Assembly: GCA_949775045.1 (NCBI GenBank)
Contig: OX459105.1
Coordinates: 1,569,368 to 1,633,367 of the forward strand
From: Metridium senile
Taxonomy: Eukaryota; Cnidaria; Anthozoa; Actiniaria; Metridiidae
Length of the DNA stretch: 64,000 nucleotides
Direction of reading: 5' to 3'
Shown: in pieces, positions 20,985-52,319 of the stretch
How positions within the stretch are numbered: position 1 is the stretch's first letter
Layout: every line of letters begins with the position of its first letter
The notes under the pieces: model-generated
The model's database searches: none
The model's input: the letters and a program-made list of their open reading frames with translations, nothing else
Told to the model about the DNA's origin: nothing
Position numbers and translations under genes: made by a program

Positions 20985-23005
20985 GGTGGATCGCTATAGT
21001 TTTTGAAAAGCCACACCAGGCCGTTTTAAACGTCGTTTTGACAAACTTCCCAATTTTCGATTGACCTGAAACTTTTACAGATTATCAGTCTTAGACTGAA
21101 ATTTAAAATAATATACTTTGTTTTTTTATTTGTATTTCAATAGCAGCGATATACAGGAAAAATGGAAATCAGTTGCGCTTAAATTGTAGACGAACGCGAT
21201 GAGATCTCGAAAAGCGGCTACCACCACAGTAAACTACAACACTAGGCACCCAAAATATCAAAGAATTAGAGAAATCTGTATGTTTGATTTCGAGAAAATT
21301 ACAGATATATTTTGTACTTTGTAGTTTTGAGTGTTAGAAGGAATCACTCAATGTGTGGCAATGTGACTTACAATAACTGAACAAATAGCGCTCAAAAACC
21401 GTCAAAACCTTCCCTGTACATATATGTCTTTAGTTACTAAGTTTGAGACAATAAATCGTTCACAGTATTGAGAAATTATTTTTTTCCTTAGAGATGTTAG
21501 AGCTTGACTTCAAGCGAAAACACATCACTGTTGCGCTTTTCTAGAAATATTCAAAACTGCCGTTTATATTTTTCTGTAAAATTCACAAACTCTTCTCCCA
21601 AGTACTAGAAATGTTATCCTGAAGCTTCATTTCAATTGAGGCATTTAAACGTGGTAAAAAAAAATTAAACTCGTTCGGATGTTCACGGCCGCTAATGATG
21701 CAAATCTGCGTTACATTCTGGAGTCACGACGCAATACACCGTGACGGTTTTGGTTGAGTTATTACTTCCGGCGATAAAAATAAATTTCGCTAATTGCTTC
21801 ATTCCATTGTTCTTTTGATTACTTCTGACTGCATGTAGTGATACATTCCTTTGTGCCAGTTGAATTTGTGAAATGAATTGCAAATTAGTTACCTTTTCTC
21901 TCAAAATACCTGCGAATAAAAAGTCACAACTAACAAAAGAACAATGGAATGAAGAAATTAGCGAAATTTATTATCATAAAGTGCTATATGTTTTGTGGAT
22001 TTAGTACAAGCATTGTACAAATTAACTGAAGATTAGTTTTTGTGATTGCCACGTAATTCAAATATCTTAAGAAGAAAGAAGCATTAAAAACAAAATTAAT
22101 CATCTTAAGTCGTTGCTTTTTTTTCCATTTATTTCTATGAGGGTAAACCAACTCAGCTTCAGCCCTCCCCTCCCTTCCCTGGCTCTTTCTTTTATCGCCG
22201 GAAGTAATAACTCAACCAAAACCGTCACGGTGTATTGCGTCGTGACTCCAGAATGTAGCGCAGATTTGCATCATTAGCGGCCGTGAACATCCGAACGGGT
22301 CGACTTCGTTAAGATATCCAAGTTTAATTTTTTTACGACGTTTAAATGCCTCAATTATTATGAAACTTCAGTATAGCATTTCTAGTACTTTGGAGAAGAG
22401 TTTGTGAATTTTACAGAAAAATGTAAACGGCAGTTTTGAATATTTCTAGAAAAGCGCAACAGTGATGTGTTTTCGCTTGAAGTCAAGCTCTAACATCTCT
22501 AAGGAAAAAAATAATTTCTCAATACTGTGAACGATTTATTGTCTCAAACTTAGTAACTAAAGACATATATGTACAGGGAAGGTTTTGACGGTTTTTGAGC
22601 GCTATTTGTTCAGTTATTGTAAGTCACATTGCCACACATTGAGTGATTCCTTCTAACACTCAAAACTACAAAGTACAAAATATATCTGTAATTTTCTCAA
22701 AATCAAACATACAGATTTCTCTAATTCTTTGATATTTTGGGTGCCTAGTGTTGTAGTTTACTGTGGTGGTAGCTGCTTTTCGAGATCTCATCGCGTTCGT
22801 CTACAATTTAAGCGCAACTGATTTCCGTTTTTCCTGTATATTGCTGCTATTAAAATACAAATCTAAAAACAAAGTATATTGTTTTAAATTTCAGTCTAAG
22901 ACTGATAATCTGTAAAAGTTTCAGGTCAATCGAAAATTGGGAAGTTTGTCAAAACGACGTTTAAAACGGCCTGGTGTGGCTTTCCGAAAACTATAGTGAT
23001 CCACC
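20985..23005. mobile_element. 2.0-kb TTAA-flanked foldback element inside TRIM-NHL
   Basis: GGTGGATCGCTATAG at the left and CTATAGTGATCCACC at the right are inverted ends. TTAA flanks both sides (20981-20984, 23006-23009). Arms of about 800 bp (to about 21782, and from about 22191) are near-identical inverted copies. The centre contains a nested inverted repeat (GCTTCATTCCATTGTTCTTT near 21795, inverted near 21940). There is no transposase frame. A TTAA target fits piggyBac or Kolobok non-autonomous elements. Transcription through it would make a long double-stranded RNA. Confidence 0.92.
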
Positions 23006-23009
23006 TTAA

Positions 23010-23027
23010 ATCATTGTATTCTGCCAT
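23010..23027 (-). CDS. Start codon fragment of the interrupted TRIM-NHL gene
   Basis: ATG at 23025-23027 followed by codons for A-E-Y-N-D. Removing the element and one TTAA joins this in frame to L-K-T-L-V-T-C of the RING at 20984. The exact match of frame, start codon and target duplication is strong evidence that this was the original 5' end. Confidence 0.82.
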
Positions 23028-23348
23028 TGTTATCAAGGGCTGATAGTGTAGTTCCGCGAAACGACGACACACATATCTCGTGATACATTAGTAATGTGAT
23101 AGTCGAATAGCGTGATGTTACTGGTTCAGACAAACAAGAATTGCGTGACTCTTAGTACTAAGACCTTGGGTATTTTTAGTAGGCCACGATAGGAAAATCC
23201 TTTCAAATTGTAATTTCTTACCTATGTAGGCGGTCTACAGTGCCTTTGTTGGCTTTTCTCTCGAATGGAACTTGCTGGTTTTGAGAATTAAGAAGGCTGT
23301 GACGAAACTATACTTAACTGGATGTAGCTGCTTGTAATCGAAGTATAT

Positions 23349-23583
23349 TAAGTGACGGACTATTAGAAAAACCCGGGGAGGGGGGTTATGGGTTGGAGGG
23401 GGGTTATGGGGGGGGGGGGGGGGGGGGGGGTCAGAAAAAAAAGTCTGCAGGATTTTTTTTTTCTTGGATTCCCCTGCAGGATTTTTTTCCTCACAATTCC
23501 TCTGCAGGATTTTTTTGGGGGGGAATTGTCCCCCCCCCCCCCCCCCCCCCCCCTCTGGGTTTTTCTAATGGTCCGTCCCTAAA
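23349..23583. mobile_element. MITE with poly-G / poly-C arms
   Basis: GGACTATTAGAAAAACCCGG at the left and GGGTTTTTCTAATGGTCC at the right. About 20 Gs (23409-23430) face about 23 Cs (23530-23552), with three CTGCAGGATTTTTTT repeats between. The G tract could form G-quadruplexes and is a likely assembly trouble spot. Confidence 0.75.
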
Positions 23584-23997
23584 GTGACATTTGTTCGCTG
23601 GTCTAGACTGACAAAATCAATGACAGTTTGAAACAAAACTATTTTAACCTTTAGCAGTGAACAAATAGACAGATATTATTTCAGCTTTGTGACGCAAGTG
23701 AACCTTGATTACCATAAAAACAGACAGACTTGAACAGACATGTTTTGAAAACTAGCTTTCACTAGCTTTTGAAACAACAGGAAGCCCAGGCTCTTGACTT
23801 TTAACATATAAAAACAAGTGACTTTTTCAGCTTACAAAAACATCAGTTAATAAGCGACTTTTCACCTTGTAAATAACTAAAATCTATATCCTGTATGCAT
23901 TGACCTTTTATCTGAAACATTCAAAACAAGGGAATTATCTTAATCAAAATTTTTATTTTCAAAAATAGTCATACAATTTCCTCCTTGCATTTGGTTA
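23584..23997. other. No gene seen
   Basis: Intergenic DNA between the poly-G MITE and the 74-76-bp array, downstream of LRRC40. Confidence 0.4.
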
Positions 23998-24956
23998 CCA
24001 GAGGTTATTTTCTATTTGCTTTAGCGTTTGTAAATCTGACGGTTAGTGATGCAACTACACTACCCTGGGTACCAGAGGTTATTTTCTAGTTGCTTTAGCG
24101 TTTGTAAATCTGACGGTTAGTGATGCAACTACACTACCCTGGGTACCAGAGGTTATTTTCTACTTGCTTTAGCGTTTGTAAATCTGACGGTTTGTGATGT
24201 AACTACACTATACCCTGGGTACCAGAGGTTATTTTCTACTTGCTTTAGCGTTTGTAAATCTGACGGTTTGTGATGTAACTACACTACCCTGGGTACCAGA
24301 GGTTATTTTCTACTTGCTTTAGCGTTTGTAAATCTGACGGTTAGTGATGCAACTACACTACCCTGGGTACCAGAGGTTATTTTCTACTTGCTTTAGCGTT
24401 TGTAAATCTGACGGTTTGTGATGTAACTACACTATACCCTGGGTACCAGAGGTTATTTTCTACTTGCTTTAGCGTTTGTAAATCTGACGGTTAGTGATGC
24501 AACTACACTACCCTGGGTACCAGAGGTTATTTTCTACTTGCTTTAGCGTTTGTAAATCTGACGGTTTGTGATGTAACTACACTATACCCTGGGTTCCAGA
24601 GGTTATTTTCTACTTGCTTTAGCGTTTGTAAATCTGACGGTTTGTGATGTAACTACACTACCCTGGGTACCAGAGGTTATTTTCTACTTGCTTTAGCGTT
24701 TGTAAATCTGACGGTTAGTGATGCAACTACACTACCCTGGGTACCAGAGGTTATTTTCTACTTGCTTTAGCGTTTGTAAATCTGACGGTTTGTGATGCAA
24801 CTACACTACCCTGGGTACCAGAGGTTATTTTCTACTTGTTTTAGTGTTTGTAAATCTGACGGTTAGTGATGCAACTACACTACCCTGGGTACTAGAGGTT
24901 ATTTTCTACTTGCTTTAGCGTTTGTAATTCTGACGGTTAGTGATGCAACTACACAG
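23998..24956. repeat. 74/76-bp tandem array, about 13 copies
   Basis: ACCAGAGGTTATTTTCTACT recurs at 23998, 24071, 24145, 24221, 24295 and onward. Two sub-variants alternate: 74 bp (TTAGTGATGCAACTACACTA) and 76 bp (TTTGTGATGTAACTACACTA plus TA), suggesting a dimeric expansion history. It lies just 3' of LRRC40. Confidence 0.95.
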
Positions 24957-25448
24957 ACATATACAAATGATAAAAAAAAAAATACTAGAACAAGAAACCC
25001 TCTGGTTTTAAGGGTCGCTCTCTACTAACGAACACAGACGTACAAACGATAAATACAAATACTAGAGAAGAAAGAAGAAAGAAACCCTCTGGTTTCTTAG
25101 ACTGCAATACAATCCCTACTTTGACGCGAAAACTCCGAGGAAACGAGTTGAAGTTCGATCATACGAAATTCTGGCCGTGAGAGAATAAGGAGAGGATGAC
25201 GGAGGAGCGGGGAGTGAGGCGAGGTGTAAAAGTAGGGCAGTATCATCAGAGTTATCCCGGCTAGCAGGGATAACTCGCCATCATATAAACAGCCCCTAAG
25301 ATATTCTAATAAAGAAGGTTCCCACGTCACGCATAACGCTATCAAAGTCACGCGTAACGCATTCAAGTCGGTATACGACTTCTAAGATATTCTAACAAAG
25401 AAGGTTCCCACGTCACGCATAACGCTATCAAAGTCACGCGTAACGCAT

Positions 25449-46122
<20,674 letters not shown>

Positions 46123-46613
46123 TTTTAGCCAGATACAGTTGACTTATTTGATAATATTCCGGGAATATCACGCAAGGGATTCAACTACTCCGTCCTTTGG
46201 CCGCCATTTATTTACACAGGGAAACCGCAAACAATTTTATGAATATTACACAGGAATCCCGAATTCGACTGTATATTTGAGTGTCTATACTTTGAGTGGC
46301 AGTAAATATATTTAAATTGAAAAATTAAAAAAATGATATTAAAAAAATTAAAACAAACAATCAAACCAACAACAACAACATTAAAGTTAAACATTTATAA
46401 GGGCTGTGGGAACTTTTATTTCTCAGGCCTATGTGAGTTTTAAAGAGGCCATACACAACAATAAAATTTCACATTTCTCATAAACAGTGTTTCATTTCGC
46501 TGTTTCAAGTTCGAGTTACGACAAGAGCGCGTAACTCGAAAATATTGTTTCGTTGTTTCAAGTTCAAGTTACGCGCATTTGTCAAAATGGGTGTGGTCTC
46601 AGCAAAATGGGCG

Positions 46614-46692
46614 TGTCCGAGCGCGTAACTCGAAAAGCGCGTAACTCGAAGCGCATAACTCGAAGCGCGTAACTCGAAGCGCGTAACTCGAG
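46614..46692. repeat. GCGCGTAACTCGAA minisatellite
   Basis: Five to six units of 13-16 bp; related single units occur near 46530 and 46570. CpG-rich in an AT-rich surrounding. Confidence 0.85.
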
Positions 46693-47193
46693 TTTTTCCT
46701 TCCCTCATTATATTACTACTAATCCTAATGAATCTCTGTATAATCGCTAAGTCTCTAGAGATTCCTAACAGTGCTTAATAGTTATATATTCTCACTGCAT
46801 GCCCGGGTTGGACTTCACCAGTAGAAAGCTGCGTTTTTATTGGCCCCAGTTAGACAGCACCGCTATTGTTTGGTTAGGTTTAGGGCAATTGTTTGGAAAG
46901 ACTCTATTGTTTTTCAAACCAATCCTAAACGATGTTTCGAGTTGGTGAAGACTCGCCCCACTGCATACTCATTATCACGTCGCAGTAAGTTAAGTTATGG
47001 GTGAGATCCGCGACTGTTGTGATATGAGGTAAAGCAGCGAGAAGGACCTGAAAAGCACCGCCACCAGCTAGGGGAGGGTGGGTGGGTCAAGGGAGGGTGG
47101 GTGGGTCAAAACTCGGCTTCTCGCGACGCTCCGAACGACGTTATGCAATAAGGCATGCGCATGTATGAGAAGTTAATTTATACAGCTCCGTGC

Positions 47194-47420
47194 TAATTAC
47201 AGTGCTGCTAATTCAACCGGGGCCTCCCCGAGTTTATTAGCCAATCACGTTTGAGCTTAAGAACAAAAGAACCAGACATAGACGATCCGTCAAGTCAATT
47301 CGCGCCTATAATTTGATTGGCTGATAAGGAGACAAAGTAGATATCTTTTGTTCTTAAGCTCAAACGTGATTGGCTTATAAATTCGAGGTGGCCCCGGTTG
47401 AATTAGCAGCACTGTAATTA
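47194..47420. mobile_element. MITE in the methyltransferase promoter, TAATTACAGTGC termini
   Basis: TAATTACAGTGCTGCTAATT and its exact inverse, with inner AACGTGATTGGCT and TTCTTAAGCTCAAACG arms. It ends 56 bp before the start codon at 47477. A relative is at 56617-56877 (ACAGTGCGACTACTGAAACC). Confidence 0.8.
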
Positions 47421-47476
47421 TGCAGTGAGATTAGTACTCTTTATTAAACTATAGTCGCCTACTCAGCTCTGTACTG

Positions 47477-47679
47477 ATGATGGAGTCGACAACAAAACAT
47501 TCAGCTATCAGCTCTGAAGAATCTTTCTTGTCATCCATATATTATTCTTTATGGAGAAACCGTTGCTTGAGTGTCATTATTGGACTTAAGATACCTGACA
47601 TAATATGTAGTGCAGACACGTCCGTTAGCATCGAAGAAATTGCTGCAAAGTCAGGGTGTGACTCCACTAATGCACTAGT
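47477..47679 (+). CDS. O-methyltransferase (ASMT-like), N-terminal part of an interrupted gene
   Basis: ATG at 47477 (a second in-frame ATG follows at once). Residues 1-67 and two bases of codon 68 encode a helical dimerisation-type N-terminus (SLWRNRCLSVIIGLKIPDII, then SVSIEEIAAKSGCDSTNALV) typical of family-2 O-methyltransferases such as acetylserotonin O-methyltransferase. The frame stops a few codons into the adjoining transposon. Removing the element and one ACTAGT copy continues it exactly into 49188. Confidence 0.82.
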
Positions 47680-49181
47680 CAATTGAAACCCCCGCCCCCC
47701 GACCCCCGGGACTAGCGGGGCACTGAACGGGGACGTGACGCGTTTTTAACGTGCTTTTACAGCAATATTGCACCGGGGGGTCGGGATTTTAACTAATTGT
47801 CTTCGCAGCGGGGCAGCGAGCGGGGATTTTAACGCTCGTTTGAATATGTAAGGGCCTGGAAACTAGAGGTCGGCCATCTTGGAAAATACCCAGAAAGCAT
47901 TGGTATTCTAACATCGGTATTCTAGGTGTGGATGATATTAATATTCCGATCCTTTGCTAGAATGGAAAAACGAAAGGTACGTGAGTCAACATGCGTACTT
48001 TTAATGAAAACAAATCACGAATGTTGAAGATTTTATCCATGATATTTTGCCATTATTGATATATCTTACATTAATTTGTTTTGGTTAATTTTGTTTGTAG
48101 ATGATCCTGAGAAATTTTGCCTCTGTAATCATGCATGTGACAGCAAAGTGTGTGATATAATGTGGTATCATCTCTCCTGTGTGGGCCTCAGAGCTGCCCC
48201 TTAGGGAAAATGGCTTTGATAATGATAATGCATTTATATAGCGCACTTTCTATGTGTATATATTCAAATGCGCTTTACACATTATAGTTAGTTGTTAGTA
48301 ATTAGTATATATTAGTGTAAGTGTAGGCCTTTCACTGAGGATGATCGTGACCTGCGTCCTCAGTCGTTCTTTTAGTTTTTCTTGTTCCCCCGATTAATGG
48401 TCAGTGTGTGAGTCCTTATCCGAGAGGACGCGAAGCCTAACAATTATAATAAACCGAAATAAATAAAAAGTTATAACATTCTCCTCAATTATTTAAAGAC
48501 CCTGAGTGATGGTCTGGCTGGGGTTTGAACCCCCGACTTCCCGGTTAACAGGCCGTGCTCTCCCAACTGAGCTAACCCGTTAATCTTTGTCAAAAGTGCA
48601 AATAAAACCACTATTAATTAAGCAATATTTACAAGCATTGCCGTTCATTTTATACTTAGGGCCCGTTCAGACTAGGACTTGTTAGCTAGCTAAAATGAGG
48701 CACCATTTAGCTAGCTAAACAGTAAATTACCAGTGTGAACGGCTTTTCGTTTAATAGCTAGCTAGAAAGTTGTACGGCATCCAAGGAATGTCGCCGTTAA
48801 CAAAGGAAAAATGACCGGAAGTCTTAATTTTTCAAGCCATGTCAAGACATGGCTTTTAGCGAGTGCAACTAGCTAATCCCCCTGTCGTTGACATTATGAA
48901 ACCCAACTGACGCCCCTGAAAATATTGGACATTAAATATTTGTGAATCAGAATGGAACACACAAAGATTAGCTATACGTGGCACAGGAAATTGGCCATGA
49001 GTTGGAGTGAAATGTGTTTGTTTTGTTATTTACTACTAGACCAAAATAGCGGGGCCACAATAGCGGGGGCTTTAACAGTGAATGTGCCCCCGACTACCAG
49101 GGGAAATGTCTGATTTTAACACTACCCAAACGTTAAATTCCCCGGTATTTCCCGGGGGTCGGGGGGCGGGGGTTTCAATTG
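47680..49181. mobile_element. 1.5-kb GC-ended DNA transposon inside the methyltransferase coding sequence
   Basis: Perfect 32-bp terminal inverted repeats begin CAATTGAAACCCCCGCCCCC. ACTAGT flanks both sides (47674-47679, 49182-49187); because this is a palindrome, the true duplication could be TA, CTAG or ACTAGT. The GC-rich ends contrast with the AT-rich surroundings. No transposase frame; the interior carries a SINE at 48212-48590. Although GT and AG lie at the ends, splicing there would lose one base and shift the frame, so it is not a clean intron. Confidence 0.88.
48212..48590 (-). mobile_element. tRNA-Asn-like SINE nested in the transposon
   Basis: On the minus strand: GGTTAGCTCAGTTGGGAGAG (A box), CCTGTTAACC (GTT anticodon loop) and GGGTTCAAACCCC (B box), followed by ATCACTCAGGGTCTTTAAAT, the core CTCTCGGATAAGGACT, and a tail GCGCTATATAAATGCATTAT of the CR1/L2 type. 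The composite of tRNA head, conserved core and LINE tail is a standard SINE plan. Confidence 0.82.
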
Positions 49182-49187
49182 ACTAGT

Positions 49188-50217
49188 GCATAAACAACTC
49201 TACCCTATGATGAGATTACTTGCTCTGTGGGGAATCGGCAAAGAGCTAGAGAACAAGCATTTTGCAAAGAATAAAGCGCTGGAACTACTAAGGCGAGATC
49301 AAGGACCAAGTTTTGGTCATATCTTTGAGTACGCTAATGGAGATGAGTGCTACACGGCGATGAGATCTTTAGCAGCATGTGTCAAGCATGGCAAACCTGC
49401 ATTTGTCATTGAACACGGAATGACTCACACGCAGTATTTGTATGGATTAGAGCAATGTCCATACAATGCAGACAAGATGTTTGAAGGCGCTTCTAAGTAC
49501 AAGATAGGGAGTGATGAACGAAGACGCGAGTTGGCTGATAACTACTCAAGTGGACTGGTTTACATCACAAGTCTCTTGAACTTGCACAATGCTGCAGGTG
49601 CTAGCAACCTATCCAATGCATTCCCATGGTCGGAGTGTAAGAAGATCGTAGACATAGGGGGTTCCACAGGGGACTTTCTTGCCTCTATTTTAAAGCTTCC
49701 AGGCTGTGAGAAGATCCAAGGATATGTCATAGAATTAGCAGAAGTAGTCGACGAAGCGAGGAGAAAGATACACGATCTTGAAATAGAAGAGCATCGCATT
49801 GCATTTATCAAACAAGACCTCTTCCAACCCTTCACAACTCATCGCCATTTGCAAGCCGATACAGTGATATTAAAAAACACGTTGAACCAGTTTACAAATG
49901 ATCCCGAGAAGATGACCCAGATTTTTACCAACTGTCGTGATCTATTCCCTACAGATGGCGGTAGGCTTTTGGTTATAGAGTACTATACCCCCAATAGTCT
50001 CGGAGAAACTAATAAGAATGTTGGTATAAATGAAATGGATTCTAGCGCAAGGAGCATTCATTTTCTGAGTATCGCTGCAACACATATCCTCTTCAAGGAC
50101 GAGTGGGTCGAGTTGTTCAGTAAAGTTGGAAACAAACTTGGCTACCATGTGCACAAGATTCATGACACTTTTAATGGAGGGTTATCCATTTTCGAGCTGT
50201 CTTACAAACCCATTTAA
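49188..50217 (+). CDS. O-methyltransferase (ASMT-like), main part, ending at 50217
   Basis: Joined to 47477-47679 this gives 410 residues. The SAM-binding motif I VDIGGSTGDF is at about residues 222-231, followed by an acidic strand end (GYVIELAEVVDEA) and FIKQDLFQPF. The block LKNTLNQFTNDPEKMTQIF, then GGRLLVIEYYTP, is the catalytic-region signature. In the family the catalytic base is the His of L-H-D-W; here that site reads L-N-Q-F (Asn at about 301), so the usual base is missing. The family methylates hydroxyl groups of N-acetylserotonin, phenols or similar small molecules; substrate here is unknown and catalysis is doubtful. The gene is split by a transposon at codon 68. Confidence 0.85.
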
Positions 50218-50630
50218 TTTTTTTAATAAAGATAAGCTCACTAAGATAAAGGGGTGCTAGCTGCTTAAGAATTTTAAAAGTAATCAAAATCAGTTTAAAT
50301 TCAATGCAAAATCTAATCGGTAACCAATGCAATTCACGCAACAGCGGGGTAATATGACAAAAACGAGAAGCGGAAAGCACTAAGCGAGCAGAAGCATTCA
50401 GAACGCGCTGCAACTTATCGTGTTGATAATAAGGAAGGCCATAGTAGAGGCTATTGCAGTAATCAATTCGGCTAGTTATTAAGGCATGCACTAGAGATGC
50501 TGCAGATTCGTTCATTAGGTATTTACGTATACGCCTAAGATTATATAGGAAAAAGAAAGCACTACTACAAGTTCTATTAATGTCAGTGTTCATGGTCAAG
50601 TCGGTGTCAAGCCATGTTCCAATATAATAT
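50218..50630 (-). mobile_element. LINE reverse-transcriptase fragment, CR1/L2-like
   Basis: The minus-strand frame reads LGTWLDTDLTMNTDINRTCS, RIDYCNSLYYGLP, LQRVLNASARLV, LLRELHWLPIRFCIEFK, APLYLSELI: the thumb/C-terminal region of CR1/L2-type reverse transcriptases. Truncated at both ends, about 130 codons, little decayed. Confidence 0.9.
50225..50230 (+). promoter_or_regulatory. AATAAA just after the methyltransferase stop codon
   Basis: AATAAA begins 8 bp after the stop codon at 50215-50217. It lies in sequence that, on the other strand, codes for the LSELIFIK stretch of the adjoining LINE fragment, so the poly(A) signal appears to be supplied by the retroelement. Confidence 0.5.
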
Positions 50631-51123
50631 TACGGAATAATAAATATAACCACTAACCCGTGTAAGTAATGCATGCATGTGAGCTGAATGTAAATGTTAA
50701 TCAGAAAATAAAATGTCTTGCTTCCTGTGTAATGATGTTGTTTATGGGCTTCCTGTGTAATGATATTATTTATGCAAAGCTCTATTTTCAAAAATTCAGT
50801 TGTGTACTGTAATATTATAAGAGAGACCGTTTTCACATACATTTCTTTATAAATGAATAGCCTGAGCTACCTGTGGTGTATCTTCGTTCAAAATCAGTGA
50901 ACTGTTCTCCAAATGTGCTTCAGTCCTGTCTTGTATCGGTGACCAAAATGAGCTTGGAAGCGCACGTTTACACATAATTATCTGCACCAAAAATGTTGCT
51001 ATGAAATTACCACGTGCACTGTTCTGCCTCAGTGGTAGCACTAGTGTATAATAGTTGTTTTATTTCACGCTTATGCGGTGGCGTGCACTCTTTGTATTAT
51101 TTTGATGTTTCTGGTTGAGTGAT

Positions 51124-51497
51124 AGAGTACAAACACTAAAAGTGTGCAATACTTTGTACTATTTACCACTAAATAGTGTTGATTGAACAATAGAGAACAA
51201 AAGAATTTGCATAATTTAGCAGTATTTATGTTGCACACTTTTAGAGTACAAACACTAAAAGTGTGCAATACTTTGTACCACTAAAGTGTTGATTAAACAA
51301 TAGAGAACAAACGAATTTGCATAATTTAGCAGTATTTATGTTGCACACTTTTAGAGTACAAACACTAAAAGTGTGCAATACTTTGTACTATTTACCACTA
51401 AATAGTGTTGATTAAACAATAGAGAACAAAAGAATTTGCATAATTTAGCAGTATTTAGTGGTATTTATGTTGCACACTTTTAGTGTTTGCACTCTAC
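51124..51497. mobile_element. Nested AGAGTACAAACAC MITEs inside a 2336-type MITE
   Basis: Three partial copies of AGAGTACAAACACTAAAAGT with internal AATAGAGAACAAAAGAATTT form a serial array. The flanks (GTTTCTGGTTGAGTGATA at 51108 and TTTTATTTCATGGTTTTAGT at 51543) belong to the 2336-2552 family. Confidence 0.7.
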
Positions 51498-51555
51498 TAA
51501 ATTAGTCACTAGATAGAAACTATTAGTTAGTAACTATTTTGGTTTTATTTCATGG

Positions 51556-52316
51556 TTTTAGTGTTTTTGCTTAGTTCATTTGACAAAATCAGCATATTTT
51601 CACTTTACAAATCGCCAAGACTACTAAGATCTTCTTCTGGCATTTTACTAAATTACCTCTACTACAATATGAAAACCTATGGTCATCGCATAGGCAGCCC
51701 AACTACTCCTTTCGAGGATTTTTTATTTTTCAATAAAGATTCAATGGAAAAAAATGCGCGCGACTCTTTTTGTTTCTTTAGTTGGCGCGCGCTTGTAGTC
51801 TTTGGGTTTCCTGTGGCGCGCTTGTAGATTATGGGGTTCCTGTGGTCAATGCCGCGGGAGACAAGAATATATTGTGACAGTTATTGACACAATAAGTTAT
51901 TGTGACAATATACAAGGTACCTGACCATCCATCCCGCGGGATTGACCACAGGAACCCCACAATCTACAAGCGCGCCACAGGAAACCCAAAGACTACAAGC
52001 GCGCGCCAAACGAAGAAAGCAAAAGAGTCGCGCTCATTTTTTTCCATTGAATCTTTATTGAAAAATAAAAAATCCTCAAAAGGAGTAGTTGGGCTGCCTA
52101 TGGTCATCGCTCTTTTTCTGCCTGTCCACCTGAACTCCCTCTTCATTAAAAAATGTTACAGAACTGGGCTCCTTTAAATCATCTCTAAAAACACTTCTTG
52201 TTAAGCAAGCATTTAATTTGTAATTTTCTTCATTTTTTTATTTTCAACTTTAAGCACATAGATCAGGATTGTAAATGCGCTATATAAGCACATTATTATT
52301 ATGAAGAGATAATGTC
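51556..52316 (+). mobile_element. LINE 3' end, CR1/L2-like, split by a foldback element
   Basis: Plus-strand codons LRSSSGILLNYLYYNMKTYG (51625-51683), continuing after 52110 with SFSACPPELPLF, then a degraded SLKTLLVKQAFNL-type ending and the tail AAATGCGCTATATAAGCAC with ATT repeats. This is the usual C-terminus plus 3' tail of CR1/L2-type LINEs. Confidence 0.82.
51690..52101. mobile_element. 412-bp foldback element, 9-bp TSD GGTCATCGC
   Basis: ATAGGCAGCCCAACTACTCC at the left and its inverse at the right; GGTCATCGC at 51681-51689 and 52102-52110. Arms of about 180 bp contain GCGCGC-rich blocks. A 9-bp duplication points to Mutator-like elements. Inserted in the LINE reading frame. Confidence 0.88.
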
Positions 52317-52319
52317 AAA

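Larger units (their letters stand above)
46123..47476. promoter_or_regulatory. Divergent intergenic region, LRRC40 / O-methyltransferase
   Basis: 1.35 kb separates the two start codons. It holds a GCGCGTAACTCGAA minisatellite (46614-46692) and a MITE at 47194-47420. I see no clear core promoter motif. Confidence 0.45.

Noticed and set aside
20985..23005. Element in TRIM-NHL acting as an intron
   Set aside because: A donor-like AAG/GTGGAT and acceptor-like CTATAG exist at the ends, but the resulting phase does not match the RING frame.
48505..48583. Possible tRNA-Asn gene (minus strand)
   Set aside because: Good A/B boxes and GTT anticodon, but it is fused to a SINE body with a LINE-type tail.
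47678..49187. Element in the methyltransferase acting as a GT-AG intron at its own ends
   Set aside because: Joining at these GT and AG dinucleotides leaves the coding sequence one base short, shifting the frame.
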